From an uncultured Caryophanales bacterium (GTDB lineage: Bacteria > Bacillota_I > Bacilli_A > Acholeplasmatales > Anaeroplasmataceae), in the NCBI GenBank assembly GCA_937885165.1, contig CAKZZJ010000145.1:1-5354 (forward strand): a stretch of 5,354 nucleotides of DNA, in the 5' to 3' direction. Positions 5,305-5,354 of this stretch are shown in pieces (positions within the stretch are counted from its first letter, which is position 1; every line of letters starts with the position of its first letter). The notes below the pieces were generated by a model. That model did no database searches. It worked only from the letters and a program-made list of their open reading frames with translations, and was not told the origin of the DNA. The position numbers and the translations under genes are program-made.

Positions 5305-5354
5305 CCCGTTTTCAACACTTTAAAGAAATAAAAATCCGAATTTTGGCTTGTCAA
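5305..5354 (+). other. Untranslated leader of the next transcript (partial)
   Basis: The last ~50 bases have no open reading frame with a ribosome binding site. They include the palindrome CTTTAAAG (5318-5325), vaguely boxA-like, and TTGTCA (5348-5353), a 5/6 match to a -35 box lying 71 bases after the first. This would fit a tandem P1/P2 promoter as in rRNA operons, but the matching -10 would be outside the window. Confidence 0.4.

Overview
The window comes from a low-GC bacterium, most likely a Gram-positive (Firmicutes-type) genome. The coding regions are A/T-rich. TGA is used as a stop by the last two genes and the tryptophan codons I checked are TGG, so genetic code 11 fits and Mycoplasma/Spiroplasma-type recoding is unlikely. 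RsmG, MnmG and the DUF951 (YyzM-like) protein resemble Firmicutes versions. An Erysipelotrichia- or Bacilli-like source is my inference; the sequence alone does not prove it.

Layout: everything is on the + strand and tightly packed. (1) 1-399 is the 3' end of a gene that starts before the window. Its product ends in an acidic, probably disordered tail with three copies of a 16-residue, cysteine-containing repeat. (2) 415-2379 is a complete transketolase, 15 bases downstream. (3) A hairpin terminator at 2389-2422 lies between transketolase and mnmG. (4) 2436-4325 is mnmG, 4315-5007 is rsmG (11-base overlap) and 5004-5189 is a small DUF951 protein (ATGA overlap). These three form a translationally coupled block. 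(5) A bidirectional-looking terminator is built around the DUF951 stop codon. (6) 5190-5354 has no gene, but holds an A/T inverted repeat, A-tracts, a 14-bp palindrome and a near-perfect promoter (TTGACA, 16 bp, TGaTATAAT). It drives something beyond the right edge, possibly an rRNA or other stable-RNA operon.

How the genes relate: MnmG (with MnmE, not in the window) modifies the tRNA wobble uridine and RsmG methylates 16S rRNA, so the second half is a translation-fidelity block. Transketolase belongs to the pentose phosphate pathway and has no direct mechanistic link; it is separated from the block by the terminator. Most of the window is conserved housekeeping sequence. I see no clear novel multi-gene system. 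The best leads are the cysteine-repeat tail, the hairpin that pairs the DUF951 Shine-Dalgarno with its start codon, the terminator directly ahead of the mnmG ribosome binding site, and the strong promoter at the right edge.
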